Assembly (NCBI RefSeq): GCF_046773475.1
Contig: NZ_CP177239.1
Span: 3,906,001 to 3,970,000, forward strand
Length of the DNA: 64,000 bases
Direction: 5' to 3'
DNA from: Nitratireductor aquimarinus
GTDB lineage: Bacteria > Pseudomonadota > Alphaproteobacteria > Rhizobiales > Rhizobiaceae
Shown here: positions 1 to 8,112 of the stretch, in pieces
Position numbering within the stretch: the stretch's first letter is position 1
How the letters are laid out: each line of letters starts with the position of its first letter
Made by a program: the position numbers and the translations under genes
The notes under the pieces: generated by a model
What the model was told of the DNA's origin: nothing
What the model saw: only the letters and a program-made list of their open reading frames with translations
Database searches by the model: none

Positions 1-478
1 TGGGGAAGGCGGGAATGAGGTTGAACAGGACGAGAAAGATGTTCACGCCGGCCAGCCGTACGAGAAAATCGGCGCGCGGATCTTCCACCTGAAGCATCTG
101 CTCGATGCCGGCTGTGCCGCCAAGTGCAAAGATGATGAGCGCGGCAATGACCACATTCACCATCGGGCCGGCGATGGCGATCACGAGCTCCTGCCGGGGT
201 TCTTCCGGCATGCGCTCCAGCCGCGCCAGCCCGCCAATGGGCAGAAGCGTTATGTCCGGTGTCTTGATGCCGTAATGGCGCGCGGCAAGCGCATGGCCGA
301 ATTCGTGCAGGACCACACAGGCGAACACCGCGACGATGAAGGCAACGCCTTCCCATGCGGCTGCCGTTCCACCGATCTGGTAGTGCATGAACCAGATCCA
401 GACCAGCAGCAGGAAGAAGGTGACATGCACCCTGAGCACTGTGCCACCGATTTTTCCGATGTTGAAAGACCAGCCCAT
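1..478 (-). CDS. M50 family site-2 intramembrane metalloprotease, C-terminus cut off by the window edge
   Basis: Reading the minus strand from ATG at 478 gives about 159 residues with no stop before the window edge. The zinc motif HEFGH is at residues 58-62, just after a hydrophobic segment, as in SpoIVFB-like M50 peptidases. The last visible residues (NLIPAFP) are the start of the family's N-x-x-P-A-x-P-x-D-G motif, which supplies the third zinc ligand, so the missing part begins right at the second half of the active site. Hydrophobic stretches at about 20-34, 44-58, 103-120 and 140-155 fit a polytopic inner-membrane protease. It is divergent from the PAP2 gene. The substrate is unknown; the family cleaves membrane-bound factors. 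Confidence 0.88.
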   Translation of the reverse strand, partial: MGWSFNIGKIGGTVLRVHVTFFLLLVWIWFMHYQIGGTAAAWEGVAFIVAVFACVVLHEFGHALAARHYGIKTPDITLLPIGGLARLERMPEEPRQELVIAIAGPMVNVVIAALIIFALGGTAGIEQMLQVEDPRADFLVRLAGVNIFLVLFNLIPAFP

Positions 479-530
479 GAACGTCGCTCCAGTTGGCAAC
501 AACCGTATATACCTTATTTAGGTGACAATC

Positions 531-602
531 ATCGTGTTGGCATCGGGCATCGTGTTGGCATCCGGCATCGTGTTGGCATCCGGCATTGTGTTGGCATCGA
601 GC
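531..602. repeat. Four-copy 18-bp tandem repeat
   Basis: Four head-to-tail copies of an 18-base unit, ATCGTGTTGGCATCSGGC, start at 531, 549, 567 and 585. Copies 2 and 3 are identical. Copy 1 differs at one base, and copy 4 at three (ATTGTG, and GAG in place of CGG). The array lies in the spacer between the divergent M50 and PAP2 genes and ends 38 bases before the PAP2 ATG. The unit length is a multiple of three, but the array lies outside both reading frames. It may be a spacer VNTR or tandem protein sites. Confidence 0.9.
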
Positions 603-639
603 CATTGCAGGATCATCTGTTTGAGAGAGTTGAGTGGGT

Positions 640-1407
640 ATGACGGTTGAGACGGAAGGCTTCCTTCAGCGGGTTTCGCGCAGGCGCAGGGCACTGGCTC
701 CCGCGCTGCTCCTTCTGGTTCTGACGGTCGGTTCCTTTGTGTTTCTCGCCATCGCCGATGAAGTGGCCGAGGGCGAGATAAAGGCGTTCGATGAGCGGGT
801 GCTGCTTTCGATGCGCACTGCCGCAGATCCGGGCGATCCAATCGGGCCGCCATGGCTCGAGGAGACCGCGCTGGAGATCACCGCCATCGGCGGCTATCCG
901 GTCATCATCATTTCGCTTCTCGTGGTGACGGGGCTTCTGGTGGTGACGCGGCGCTATGGCGCGGCATTCTACGCCCTCTTTTCCGTGGGCTCCGGTGCGC
1001 TCGTCTCTTACCTGCTCAAGCACTATTACGAGCGGCCGCGACCTGACATCGTGGAGCATCTGGATGTGATCCACACGGCAAGTTTTCCAAGCGGTCACGC
1101 CACGGTCACCACGGTGGCCTATCTGACGCTTGCGGCCCTCGTTATCCGCTTCTTCCCCGACTGGCGCGTCAGGCTCTATGTGCTGGCGGTTGCGGTGTTC
1201 GTTTCGTTCATCGTCGGCGTCAGCCGCGTCTATCTTGGCGTTCACTGGCCAAGCGACGTTGCGGCGGGTTGGGCGCTTGGTGCTGCCTGGGCGAGCTTCA
1301 CCTGGCTTTGCCTCAGCCTGCTGGCGGTTTATCGCGGCAAAAGGCTTGCGAATGGCGCGGGAAACCAGTTGCGCGAGAGCCCGGCGGACGCTATGGAAAA
1401 GCCATGA
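640..1407 (+). CDS. PAP2-superfamily membrane phosphatase
   Basis: A 255-residue type 2 phosphatidic acid phosphatase-like protein. The complete three-part signature is present: K127-x6-R134-P135, P150-S-G-H153, and S195-R196 to H202 to D206. The two histidines and the aspartate are the expected catalytic set. Five or six hydrophobic helices (about 19-38, 87-103, 107-125, 155-171, 178-194 and near the C-terminus) place the active site at the membrane surface. Likely substrates are lipid phosphates, such as phosphatidate or undecaprenyl diphosphate; the sequence does not say which. ATG 640 is preferred over GTG 634 because GAGAGAG at 623-629 is 10 bases upstream. The stop codon overlaps the trpL start in an ATGA junction, so trpL could be reached by read-through. 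Confidence 0.9.
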   Translation: MTVETEGFLQRVSRRRRALAPALLLLVLTVGSFVFLAIADEVAEGEIKAFDERVLLSMRTAADPGDPIGPPWLEETALEITAIGGYPVIIISLLVVTGLLVVTRRYGAAFYALFSVGSGALVSYLLKHYYERPRPDIVEHLDVIHTASFPSGHATVTTVAYLTLAALVIRFFPDWRVRLYVLAVAVFVSFIVGVSRVYLGVHWPSDVAAGWALGAAWASFTWLCLSLLAVYRGKRLANGAGNQLRESPADAMEKP

Positions 1408-1448
1408 CAACGATTTCTTGCGCAAATCTCTGGTGGTGGGTTCGCTAA
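1404..1448 (+). CDS. trpL: trpL leader peptide (14 aa, three consecutive Trp)
   Basis: A 15-codon ORF encodes MTTISCANLWWWVR. The three adjacent Trp codons, at 1431-1439, lie just before the stop. It precedes trpE(G) and the RNA segments described in the next entry, exactly as in ribosome-mediated attenuation. Ribosomes stalling at scarce Trp-tRNA would sit over the Trp codons. In Sinorhizobium meliloti the equivalent leader is also a 14-residue peptide with WWW near its C-terminus; there the terminated leader RNA and the peptide itself are reported to act in trans. The start overlaps the stop of the upstream PAP2 gene. The ORF is too short for normal gene callers. Confidence 0.93.
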   Translation: MTTISCANLWWWVR

Positions 1449-1519
1449 CAGCGGCCAACCGTGCAGTGTGCGCGTAAAGAAAGACCATGGCCGCAGGTGA
1501 AAACCGGGCGGCCATTTTT
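1439..1519 (+). promoter_or_regulatory. Trp attenuator (anti-antiterminator, antiterminator and intrinsic terminator)
   Basis: Three mutually exclusive pairings can be drawn. Segment 1:2 pairs GGTT+CGCT (1439-1446) with AGCG+AACC (1450-1460), with a GCC bulge. Segment 2:3 pairs GCGGCCA (1451-1457) with TGGCCGC (1488-1494) and is the antiterminator. Segment 3:4 pairs ATGGCCGC (1487-1494) with GCGGCCAT (1508-1515), with an inner GGT/ACC stem closed by a GAAA tetraloop, and runs into TTTTT (1515-1519). Stalling on the Trp codons at 1431-1439 would block segment 1 and favour 2:3, allowing trpE(G) transcription. Confidence 0.92.
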
Positions 1520-1559
1520 GTCTGCGCTTCCCGGCGATGCCTGAAAAAGGGAGCATATG

Positions 1560-3749
1560 ATGAGCCTGGAAGTTCTGGAAAATGGCGCCGAGCGTTTTGC
1601 GACGGCGGGCGGCGTCACCATCACGCGAAGCCGTGTGGAGACCGCCTATGCGGGCGCCATCGATGCCTATATCGATGCGCTGGACGAGCGTCGTGGCGCG
1701 GTCTTTTCCTCGAATTACGAATATCCGGGCCGCTACACGCGCTGGGATACGGCCATCATCGACCCGCCGCTGGTGATCTCGGCGCGTGGGCGCGCGATGA
1801 AGATCGAGGCGCTGAACGCGCGCGGCAAGGCGCTGCTGTCGATCATCGCCGATGTGGTTGCCGCACTGGATACGGTGACTGTGCGCGAGCGTGACGAGAC
1901 GCGCCTTGCTCTGACGGTGGCCGAGCCTGACCGCGTGTTTTCCGAGGAAGAGCGTTCGCGCGCGCCGACGGTTTTCACCGTCCTGCGGGCGATTACCGCA
2001 CTCTTCCATTCCGATCAGGATTCCAATCTCGGCCTTTATGGCGCGTTCGGCTATGACCTCGCCTTCCAGTTCGACCCGATCAAGCAGACCCTGAACCGGC
2101 CGGAGAGCCAGCGCGATCTGGTGCTTTACCTGCCGGACGAAATTCTCGTGGTCGACCATCATGCGGCAAAAGCCTGGCATGATCGCTACGACTATGCGGG
2201 CGAAGGGTTTTCGACTGAAGGTCTGCCGCGTGAGGGCGCGCGCGAGACATTCAAACCAGCAGCGGAAGCGCCGCCGCGTGGCGATCATACGCCCGGCGAA
2301 TATGCGCGTCTTGTCGAGAAGGCCAAGCACAGCTTCCATCGCGGCGACCTCTTCGAGGTGGTGCCCGGCCAGATGTTCATGGAGCGCGTCGAGCGCCGTC
2401 CTTCAGAGATTTCGCGCCGGCTGAAGCAGATCAACCCGTCGCCCTATTCCTTCTTCATCAATCTGGGGGAGCAGGAATTTCTGATCGGCGCATCGCCGGA
2501 GATGTTCGTTCGGGTCAATGGCCGGCGGGTCGAGACCTGCCCGATCTCCGGCACCATCAAGCGTGGCGATGACGCCATTGCCGATGCCGAACAGATCATC
2601 AAGCTTCTGAACTCCAAGAAGGACGAGTCCGAACTGACCATGTGTTCGGATGTCGACCGCAACGACAAGAGCCGTGTCTGCGAGCCGGGTTCGGTGCGTG
2701 TCATCGGTCGCCGTCAGATCGAGATGTATTCACGCCTCATCCACACGGTCGATCACATTGAGGGCAGGCTGCGCGAGGGCATGGATGCGTTCGATGCGTT
2801 TCTGAGCCATGCCTGGGCCGTGACCGTGACCGGCGCGCCGAAACTGTGGGCGATGCGCTTCATCGAGGAAAACGAGAAGAGCCCGCGCGCCTGGTATGGC
2901 GGGGCCATCGGCATGGTGCATTTCAATGGCGACATGAACACCGGCCTGACGCTGCGCACGATCCGCATCAAGGATGGTGTGGCGGAGGTGCGGGCGGGGG
3001 CCACGCTTTTGTTCGATTCCGATCCGCAGGAGGAAGAGGCCGAAACGGAACTCAAGGCGTCGGCCATGCTGTCGGCGATCCGCGATGCCGGGAAGACCAA
3101 TATGGAAAACGAGATGCGCACGACCGCCCGTGTGGGTGAGGGCGTGAAGATCCTGCTTGTCGATCACGAGGACTCCTTCGTGCATACGCTTGCCAACTAT
3201 TTCCGCCAGACGGGCGCGGATGTGGTGACGGTGCGCTCGCCCGTTGCCGATGATGTGTTCGACCGGGTGGAGCCGGATCTGGTCGTGCTCTCGCCGGGGC
3301 CGGGACGGCCGGAGGACTTCAACTGTAGCGCCACCATCGCCAAATGCCGTGCGCGCGGGTTGCCGGTCTTTGGCGTCTGTCTTGGCCTGCAGGCGCTGGT
3401 GGAAGCTTATGGCGGCGAGCTGCGACAGCTTGCCGAACCGATGCATGGCAAGCCTTCGCGCATCCGTGTCAGCGGCAACAGCCTGGTCTTCTCGGGCCTG
3501 CCTGCGGAAGTGACAGTCGGGCGTTATCACTCGATCTTTGCCGATCCGGCGCGTCTGCCTGCCAGCTTCACGATCACGGCCGAAACGGATGACGGTGTCG
3601 TGATGGGCATCGAACATGAGGATGAGCCGGTTGCAGCCGTGCAATTCCATCCCGAATCGATCATGACGCTCGGACAGAATGCCGGCATGCGCATGATCGA
3701 GAATGTGGTGGCGCATCTGCCGCGAAAGGCGCGGGTGAAAGCAGCCTGA
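1560..3749 (+). CDS. trpE(G): Fused anthranilate synthase TrpE(G)
   Basis: A 729-residue bifunctional enzyme making anthranilate from chorismate and glutamine, the first committed step of tryptophan synthesis. Residues about 1-510 form the chorismate-binding TrpE half (for example PISGTIKRG and the TGAPKLWAM segment). Residues about 530-720 form the TrpG class-I glutamine amidotransferase half, with GVCLGLQ (nucleophile Cys607) and QFHPES carrying the catalytic His and Glu. The fusion in one chain is a known feature of rhizobial and some other alphaproteobacterial enzymes. ATG 1560 is preferred over ATG 1557 because AAGGGAG at 1547-1553 then has 6-base spacing. Expression should be set by the trpL attenuator immediately upstream. 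No other trp gene follows; the next gene is a transporter. Confidence 0.97.
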   Translation: MSLEVLENGAERFATAGGVTITRSRVETAYAGAIDAYIDALDERRGAVFSSNYEYPGRYTRWDTAIIDPPLVISARGRAMKIEALNARGKALLSIIADVVAALDTVTVRERDETRLALTVAEPDRVFSEEERSRAPTVFTVLRAITALFHSDQDSNLGLYGAFGYDLAFQFDPIKQTLNRPESQRDLVLYLPDEILVVDHHAAKAWHDRYDYAGEGFSTEGLPREGARETFKPAAEAPPRGDHTPGEYARLVEKAKHSFHRGDLFEVVPGQMFMERVERRPSEISRRLKQINPSPYSFFINLGEQEFLIGASPEMFVRVNGRRVETCPISGTIKRGDDAIADAEQIIKLLNSKKDESELTMCSDVDRNDKSRVCEPGSVRVIGRRQIEMYSRLIHTVDHIEGRLREGMDAFDAFLSHAWAVTVTGAPKLWAMRFIEENEKSPRAWYGGAIGMVHFNGDMNTGLTLRTIRIKDGVAEVRAGATLLFDSDPQEEEAETELKASAMLSAIRDAGKTNMENEMRTTARVGEGVKILLVDHEDSFVHTLANYFRQTGADVVTVRSPVADDVFDRVEPDLVVLSPGPGRPEDFNCSATIAKCRARGLPVFGVCLGLQALVEAYGGELRQLAEPMHGKPSRIRVSGNSLVFSGLPAEVTVGRYHSIFADPARLPASFTITAETDDGVVMGIEHEDEPVAAVQFHPESIMTLGQNAGMRMIENVVAHLPRKARVKAA

Positions 3750-3777
3750 CACATTCGGCATGTAATGCCCTGTGAAG

Positions 3778-3799
3778 GTCCTGCCCGGTGGGGCAGGAC
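3778..3799 (+). other. 9-bp perfect hairpin between trpE(G) and the CDF gene
   Basis: GTCCTGCCC (3778-3786) pairs fully with GGGCAGGAC (3791-3799) across a GGTG loop. There is no U-tract afterwards, so it is not a canonical intrinsic terminator. It lies 29 bases after the trpE(G) stop and 8 bases before the SD of the next gene, where it could stabilise the trp mRNA 3' end or modulate read-through. Confidence 0.6.
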
Positions 3800-3819
3800 G
3801 TCGATTGAAAGGAACCACC

Positions 3820-4701
3820 ATGCCGTCCAACGGTGATCTTCAGCGTATTGCCCTATGGTCCATCGTGGTGGCGTTCGGCATTTTCGGGCTGAAACTGTCG
3901 GCGTGGTGGCTGACCGATTCCGTGGCGTTGTTTTCCGACGCGATGGAATCGGTGGTCAATGTGGTGGCCTCCTTCGTCGCCTGGTATGCGCTGCGCATCG
4001 CGCACCGCCCCGCAGACGACAATCACCCCTTCGGGCACCACAAGGCGGAGTATTTCTCCGCCGTTCTCGAAGGCGTTCTGATCGTTGTTGCAGCGCTTCT
4101 GATCATCCACGAGGCATGGACCGCACTGTTTGCGCCGCGTGCGCTGGAAGCGCCGGTGGCCGGTCTTCTGGTGAATGCGCTGGCAGCGGTGGGCAACGGT
4201 CTCTGGGCGTGGCTCCTCATTTCGACCGGGCGCAAGGCCCGTTCGCCTGCCATGGTTGCCGATGGCAAGCATCTGTGGACGGACGTCGTCACCTCGGCGG
4301 GTGTCATCTTCGGTCTGGTTCTGGCGGTGGTGACCGGGTGGCTGTGGCTCGATCCGGTGATGGCGCTGATCGTTGCAGTCAACATTCTGTGGCACGGCTG
4401 GCATCTGGTGGGGGATTCCGTGCAGGGGCTCATGGATGTGTCTGTCGAGCCCGAGGAACTGGCCGAAATTCACCGGGTCGTTGAAGAAAACAGTGTCGGT
4501 GCGCTTGAATTTCACGACCTGAAAACCCGCGAGGCAGGCCGCGCCCGCTTCATCGAGTTCCATCTCGTCGTGCCGTCCGACATGACGGTTGAAGTCGCGC
4601 ACCACATTTGTGACCGCATCGAGGGCGCGCTTGAAAAATCGCAGCCGGGCGCTGAAGTCACCATCCATGTGGAGCCCGCGCACAAGGCGAAATTCGCCTG
4701 A
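3820..4701 (+). CDS. Cation diffusion facilitator (CDF) family transporter
   Basis: A 293-residue CDF protein with an N-terminal bundle of about six membrane helices (residues 8-205) and a cytoplasmic metal-regulatory domain (about 215-290). The TM5 HxxxD metal pair is present (H151, D155). The TM2 position usually D-x3-D is E43-x3-N47 here. Glu/Asn at this site also occurs in other CDF members, so it need not mean loss of function, but it argues against assigning Zn specificity by analogy with YiiP. The His-rich segment at about 69-74 (HPFGHH) is typical of the family. ATG 3820 follows AAAGGAA at 3809-3815. The longer frame from 3772 lacks an SD. Likely role: efflux of a divalent metal from the cytoplasm in exchange for protons. 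Confidence 0.88.
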   Translation: MPSNGDLQRIALWSIVVAFGIFGLKLSAWWLTDSVALFSDAMESVVNVVASFVAWYALRIAHRPADDNHPFGHHKAEYFSAVLEGVLIVVAALLIIHEAWTALFAPRALEAPVAGLLVNALAAVGNGLWAWLLISTGRKARSPAMVADGKHLWTDVVTSAGVIFGLVLAVVTGWLWLDPVMALIVAVNILWHGWHLVGDSVQGLMDVSVEPEELAEIHRVVEENSVGALEFHDLKTREAGRARFIEFHLVVPSDMTVEVAHHICDRIEGALEKSQPGAEVTIHVEPAHKAKFA

Positions 4702-4810
4702 TCCCAAAAGGGTAAATGGGGCGGCCATCCGCGTGTCCGCGTCTGGCTCATTTCCCTGAGCCCGGCAATCCTGTATGCCGTGATGGCAAGAATTCAGGAC
4801 GCATGGTTTG

Positions 4811-5902
4811 ATGGACACCGCACCGCAGGCAACTTTCCAGGGCCCTCTTACCCGGCTGACGCCTGCTCTGCAGTGGCTCTTTCTGGTGTGCCTCACGGCG
4901 GTGTTTGCCGGCGTGATGCTCTATGGAACCATGCCAGCGGCGCTGCTCATCGGGCCGATGCTGGCGGCGGTGACAACGGGCGCGCTCGGCGCGGGCATTC
5001 GCGTTCCGGGGCTGGTTTTCGCTGCCGCGCAGACGCTGGTCGGGCTTCTGATCGGTGGTTCGTTGGAGCCGGCCATTCTCGCTTCCTTCGTTGATATCTG
5101 GCCGATCCTTCTGATCGCCGTCGTGGCGACGGTGGGGGCAAGCAGCTTTCTGGGTTTCATCGTCAGCCGCTGGAAGATCCTGCCCGGCACCACGGCGGTC
5201 TGGGGCTCCGCGCCCGGTGCGGCCACGGCGATGGTGCTGATGGCTGGCGCGTTTGGCGCGGATGCGCGGCTTGTGGCCTTCATGCAGTATCTCCGGGTGA
5301 TTTTCGTCACCGTGGCCGCCGCCGTCATCGCCAGACTGTGGGTGGACACGTCGGGCGTTGAGGTTCCCGCGACCGTCTGGTTCCCGTCCATCGACTTCAA
5401 TGCCTTTGCCATCACGCTGGCAACCGCCATGGTGGGCGGGGCGTTCGGGCGATTGGTGCGCCTGCCTGCACCGTTCTTTCTCGGTGGCATGCTGGCCGGT
5501 GCCGTTGTGCATCTGGGCGGCGGGCTGACGCTGGAGCTTCCGCCATGGCTGATGGGGGGCGCTTACATGATGGTCGGCTGGACCATCGGCCTGAAATTCG
5601 ACCGGGCGCTTCTGCGCACCGCCTTCAAGGCGCTGCCGCAGGTGGTGATATCGATCGTGGCGCTGATGGCCTTCTGCGGCGCGCTCGCCTGGTTCCTGCA
5701 TGTGGAATGGGGCATCGACCCGCTGACCGCCTATCTGGCGACGAGCCCCGGTGGCATGGATTCGGTCGCCATCATCGCGGCTGCCGCCTCCCAGAACGTC
5801 AATCTGTCCTTCATCATGGCTGTGCAGATGGCGCGTTTTCTCTTTGTGCTTCTGGCCGGTCCACCCATCAGCCGTATGGTGGCGCGCTGGGCCGGTGGTT
5901 AG
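4811..5902 (+). CDS. AbrB-type (PF05145-like) polytopic membrane protein
   Basis: A 363-residue protein with about ten hydrophobic helices arranged as two similar halves. Both halves contain Gly/Pro-rich signatures such as GALGAGIRVPGL and TSPGGMDSVAIIA. This matches the duplicated AbrB domain family, long mis-named ammonia monooxygenase and now treated as putative transporters. No enzymatic motif is visible and the substrate is unknown. ATG 4811 is used; the upstream TTG adds one residue. It follows the CDF gene after about 110 bases that contain no ORF. It is convergent with the serine hydrolase gene, sharing a small hairpin at their 3' ends. Confidence 0.8.
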   Translation: MDTAPQATFQGPLTRLTPALQWLFLVCLTAVFAGVMLYGTMPAALLIGPMLAAVTTGALGAGIRVPGLVFAAAQTLVGLLIGGSLEPAILASFVDIWPILLIAVVATVGASSFLGFIVSRWKILPGTTAVWGSAPGAATAMVLMAGAFGADARLVAFMQYLRVIFVTVAAAVIARLWVDTSGVEVPATVWFPSIDFNAFAITLATAMVGGAFGRLVRLPAPFFLGGMLAGAVVHLGGGLTLELPPWLMGGAYMMVGWTIGLKFDRALLRTAFKALPQVVISIVALMAFCGALAWFLHVEWGIDPLTAYLATSPGGMDSVAIIAAAASQNVNLSFIMAVQMARFLFVLLAGPPISRMVARWAGG

Positions 5903-5913
5903 GGCACCGCACC

Positions 5914-5934
5914 GTCAGGCAGCAATGGCCTGAC
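5914..5934. terminator. Hairpin between convergent genes
   Basis: GTCAGGC (5914-5920) pairs with GCCTGAC (5928-5934) across a 7-base loop. It overlaps the last codons of the minus-strand hydrolase and lies 12 bases after the AbrB-type gene stop. GGGCCTTTG follows on the plus strand. It is a weak candidate for a plus-strand terminator. Confidence 0.4.
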
Positions 5935-7219
5935 GGGCCTTTGTCCAGAAATCCATATAGGTCCGGGGTGGCTCGGGCGATGTCATCATGTTCTGGCTCA
6001 AGAATACGCCCACCAGCCCGTTCTGCGGATCGGTATAGGCGGTGGTGCCGAACCCGCCATTCCAGCCGAAACTGCCCGGTGTGAGCCAGGGACGCGTTCT
6101 CCTTAGGCCGACGGACATGCCAAGCCCCCATCCTGCGCCGCCTTCATCCATGAACATCGTCGCGTGCGGGGCCGTCTTTTGCCCGGGCGTCAGTTGATCG
6201 CGCGTCATTTCGGCCACGGTGTCGGCCTTAAGATAGCGTCTGCCGTCCAGCGTCCCGCCATGAAGCATCATGCGGCAGAAGGCGGCGTAATCATCCACCG
6301 TCGTCACCAGACCGCCTGCGCCGGAATCCATGGGCGGCGGATTGGTGAAGTCCACGCCCTGTTCCGGCCCGAAGACGATAAGCTCCGCTCCTCCAATGGT
6401 AAAATCCGGGCCATACTGGTTCGGCAGCCGGTCCTGCTTTTCTGCGGGGACATGAAAACCCGTGTCCTTCATGCCAAGCGGATCGAGCAGGCGCTCGCGC
6501 ATGACAGCGCCGAGCCGCTGCCCCGTTGCGCGCTCGATCAGGATGCCGGCCACATCGAGCCCGTTGTTGTAGAAGAAATCCTCGCCGGGGTGCGCTGCCA
6601 GCGGCAGGGCTCCCAGCTTCTCCATGTAGTCGTCGGACGACATTTTCGGCAGCACCCAGCTCGGCGCGATGCCGGCTTCGCGCATGGCTTTCTGGATCGG
6701 GTATGCGTCCGGAAACACCATGATCGCGCCAAGCCCGAAGGTCATGGTCAAAAGCTGGCGCAGCGTCACGGGGCCGTTTGCGGGAACCGTGTCATCCAGT
6801 GGTCCATCAAGGCGTTTCAGAACCCGGCGGTCGGCAAGCTCCGGCAAGAGGTCATCGACGGGACCATCAAGCGTCAGCACGCCGTCCTCCACCAGCATCA
6901 TCGCCAGCGCCGCCGTGACCGGCTTCGTGATCGAGGCAACGCGGAAGATCGTGTCGCGGGCCATGGGTGCGCCTTTGCCGTTCAGTGCAAACGTGCCGGC
7001 AGTGCCGACATGATCCACACCATCGTGATGGATCAGCCATGTCGCGCCGGCCATGCGGCCTTCGGCGACATGCGCTTCCATGGTGTCTTTCAGCGTTTCC
7101 AGTGCCTTTGGGGAAAGCGTGTTCATGGCGGTCGCCCTGTTGCTGATGGCGGAAGAAAAGGCCAGTGCCGCACCGCCGGTCATCAGCCGGCGGCGGGAAA
7201 GCGAGGGGGCTTCGGTCAT
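5915..7219 (-). CDS. Tat-exported serine hydrolase, class C beta-lactamase / esterase family
   Basis: A 434-residue protein. The N-terminus carries a twin-arginine signal (SRRRLMTGG at residues 8-16) followed by a short hydrophobic segment ending near ATA (29-31), implying export in folded form. The S-x-x-K nucleophile motif is S96-I-T-K99, and a later Y-x-N-like segment (FFYNNG) supplies the Tyr. These are shared by class C beta-lactamases, DD-peptidases and EstB-type esterases, so beta-lactam resistance cannot be assumed. The start codon overlaps the stop of the DUF899 gene by four bases (ATGA), so the two are translationally coupled and probably controlled together by the divergent HxlR regulator. 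Confidence 0.85.
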   Translation of the reverse strand: MTEAPSLSRRRLMTGGAALAFSSAISNRATAMNTLSPKALETLKDTMEAHVAEGRMAGATWLIHHDGVDHVGTAGTFALNGKGAPMARDTIFRVASITKPVTAALAMMLVEDGVLTLDGPVDDLLPELADRRVLKRLDGPLDDTVPANGPVTLRQLLTMTFGLGAIMVFPDAYPIQKAMREAGIAPSWVLPKMSSDDYMEKLGALPLAAHPGEDFFYNNGLDVAGILIERATGQRLGAVMRERLLDPLGMKDTGFHVPAEKQDRLPNQYGPDFTIGGAELIVFGPEQGVDFTNPPPMDSGAGGLVTTVDDYAAFCRMMLHGGTLDGRRYLKADTVAEMTRDQLTPGQKTAPHATMFMDEGGAGWGLGMSVGLRRTRPWLTPGSFGWNGGFGTTAYTDPQNGLVGVFLSQNMMTSPEPPRTYMDFWTKARQAIAA

Positions 7220-7884
7220 CTCGTCGTCTCCGCATCATATTCATCGTGCAGCCGCCACCATTGATAGGGTGCCGTCTGGGAGATGCCTTCGGGCGCGTCT
7301 TCCCAGCTTTCCTGACGTCCGAGGGGCGTGAGGTCGAGAAATGTCCAGTTGCTGCCCAGCGCCTCGACACCGCGCCCACTGGTGAAATAGGTGTGAAACA
7401 CCGTGTCGCCTTCGTGGATGAAGACGTTGAGCCCGAAGCCGCCGGTAACGCCGAAATCCTCGTTGAAGGTCGAGTCTTCCACGGAATACCAGCGCTGCGG
7501 CCAGCCCATGCGCCTGCGAAAGGCTTCGATCTCGCCAACTGGAGCGCTGGAGACCAGCGCCAGTGTCGTGTCACGGGCGTTCAGATGGGCGGCGTGGCCG
7601 AGATTGTCGACGAACATGCAGCAGCCGGCGCATGGCGAAGGATCAGCCGGCCTGAGCATGTGGTGATAGACGATCAGTTGGCGGCGTCCCTCGAAGAGAT
7701 CGTTGAGCGTCAGCGTGCCTTCCGGGCTTTTGAAGGCATAGTCCTTATCGACACGGAGCCATGGCAGGCGACGCCGCTCGGCAGCCAGGGCATCATGGGC
7801 GCGGGTGAGCGCCTTTTCCTTTTCAAGCAGCGCTGCGCGCGCTTTCTGCCAGTCTTCCCGGGATGCGATTTCTGGGGCGGTCAT
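7216..7884 (-). CDS. DUF899 family thioredoxin-like protein
   Basis: A 222-residue protein of the DUF899 type. An N-terminal helical region (EDWQKARAALLEKEKALTRA-like) leads into a thioredoxin-fold core. A Cys cluster, CAGCC, at about residues 87-91 sits where the redox-active site would be. Conserved blocks such as FEGRRQLIVYHHM and the Trp-rich C-terminus support the family. ATG 7884 is chosen over 7911 because AGGAGG at 7893-7898 gives ideal spacing. It is the first gene of a two-gene operon with the serine hydrolase and diverges from an HxlR regulator, an arrangement that often reflects response to electrophiles or oxidants. The reaction is unknown. Confidence 0.83.
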   Translation of the reverse strand: MTAPEIASREDWQKARAALLEKEKALTRAHDALAAERRRLPWLRVDKDYAFKSPEGTLTLNDLFEGRRQLIVYHHMLRPADPSPCAGCCMFVDNLGHAAHLNARDTTLALVSSAPVGEIEAFRRRMGWPQRWYSVEDSTFNEDFGVTGGFGLNVFIHEGDTVFHTYFTSGRGVEALGSNWTFLDLTPLGRQESWEDAPEGISQTAPYQWWRLHDEYDAETTR

Positions 7885-8048
7885 TGTGGTTTCCTCCTCG
7901 CTTCCTTGCATGTTCGAGCGCGGTATCGCGCTCGCGGTCAGGGATAAGACGCAGACGGGTTCCTCCGATCCGACATGCGGTGGCAGAAAATCCGGGCGAT
8001 TTTCCTCCGGGCTGCCAATCCCTCTCGATGCTCAAATACTGATTAAGT

Positions 8049-8066
8049 TTTGCAACTGGTTGCGAA
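8049..8066. promoter_or_regulatory. Candidate HxlR operator in the divergent spacer
   Basis: GCAAC (8052-8056) and GTTGC (8059-8063) form a perfect inverted repeat around TG. With one mismatch the symmetry extends to TT/AA at both ends (8049-8066). It lies 47 bases before the HxlR start and 168 bases upstream of the DUF899 start, in the 228-base spacer that must hold both promoters. It is the best local dyad I see, but it is short. Confidence 0.4.
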
Positions 8067-8112
8067 TGAGTCAACCCGGTGGCATCTTGCAATCAGATTC
8101 TGGAGGCGCAGA

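Noticed and set aside
2730..3830. Long minus-strand ORF (366 codons) over trpE(G)
   Set aside because: It is antisense to a well-supported enzyme and its His/Arg/Gly-rich composition is the usual high-GC shadow.
4159..5701. Antisense ORFs over the CDF and AbrB-type genes
   Set aside because: Shadows of the plus-strand membrane-protein genes, as shown by their Arg/Gly/His-rich translation.
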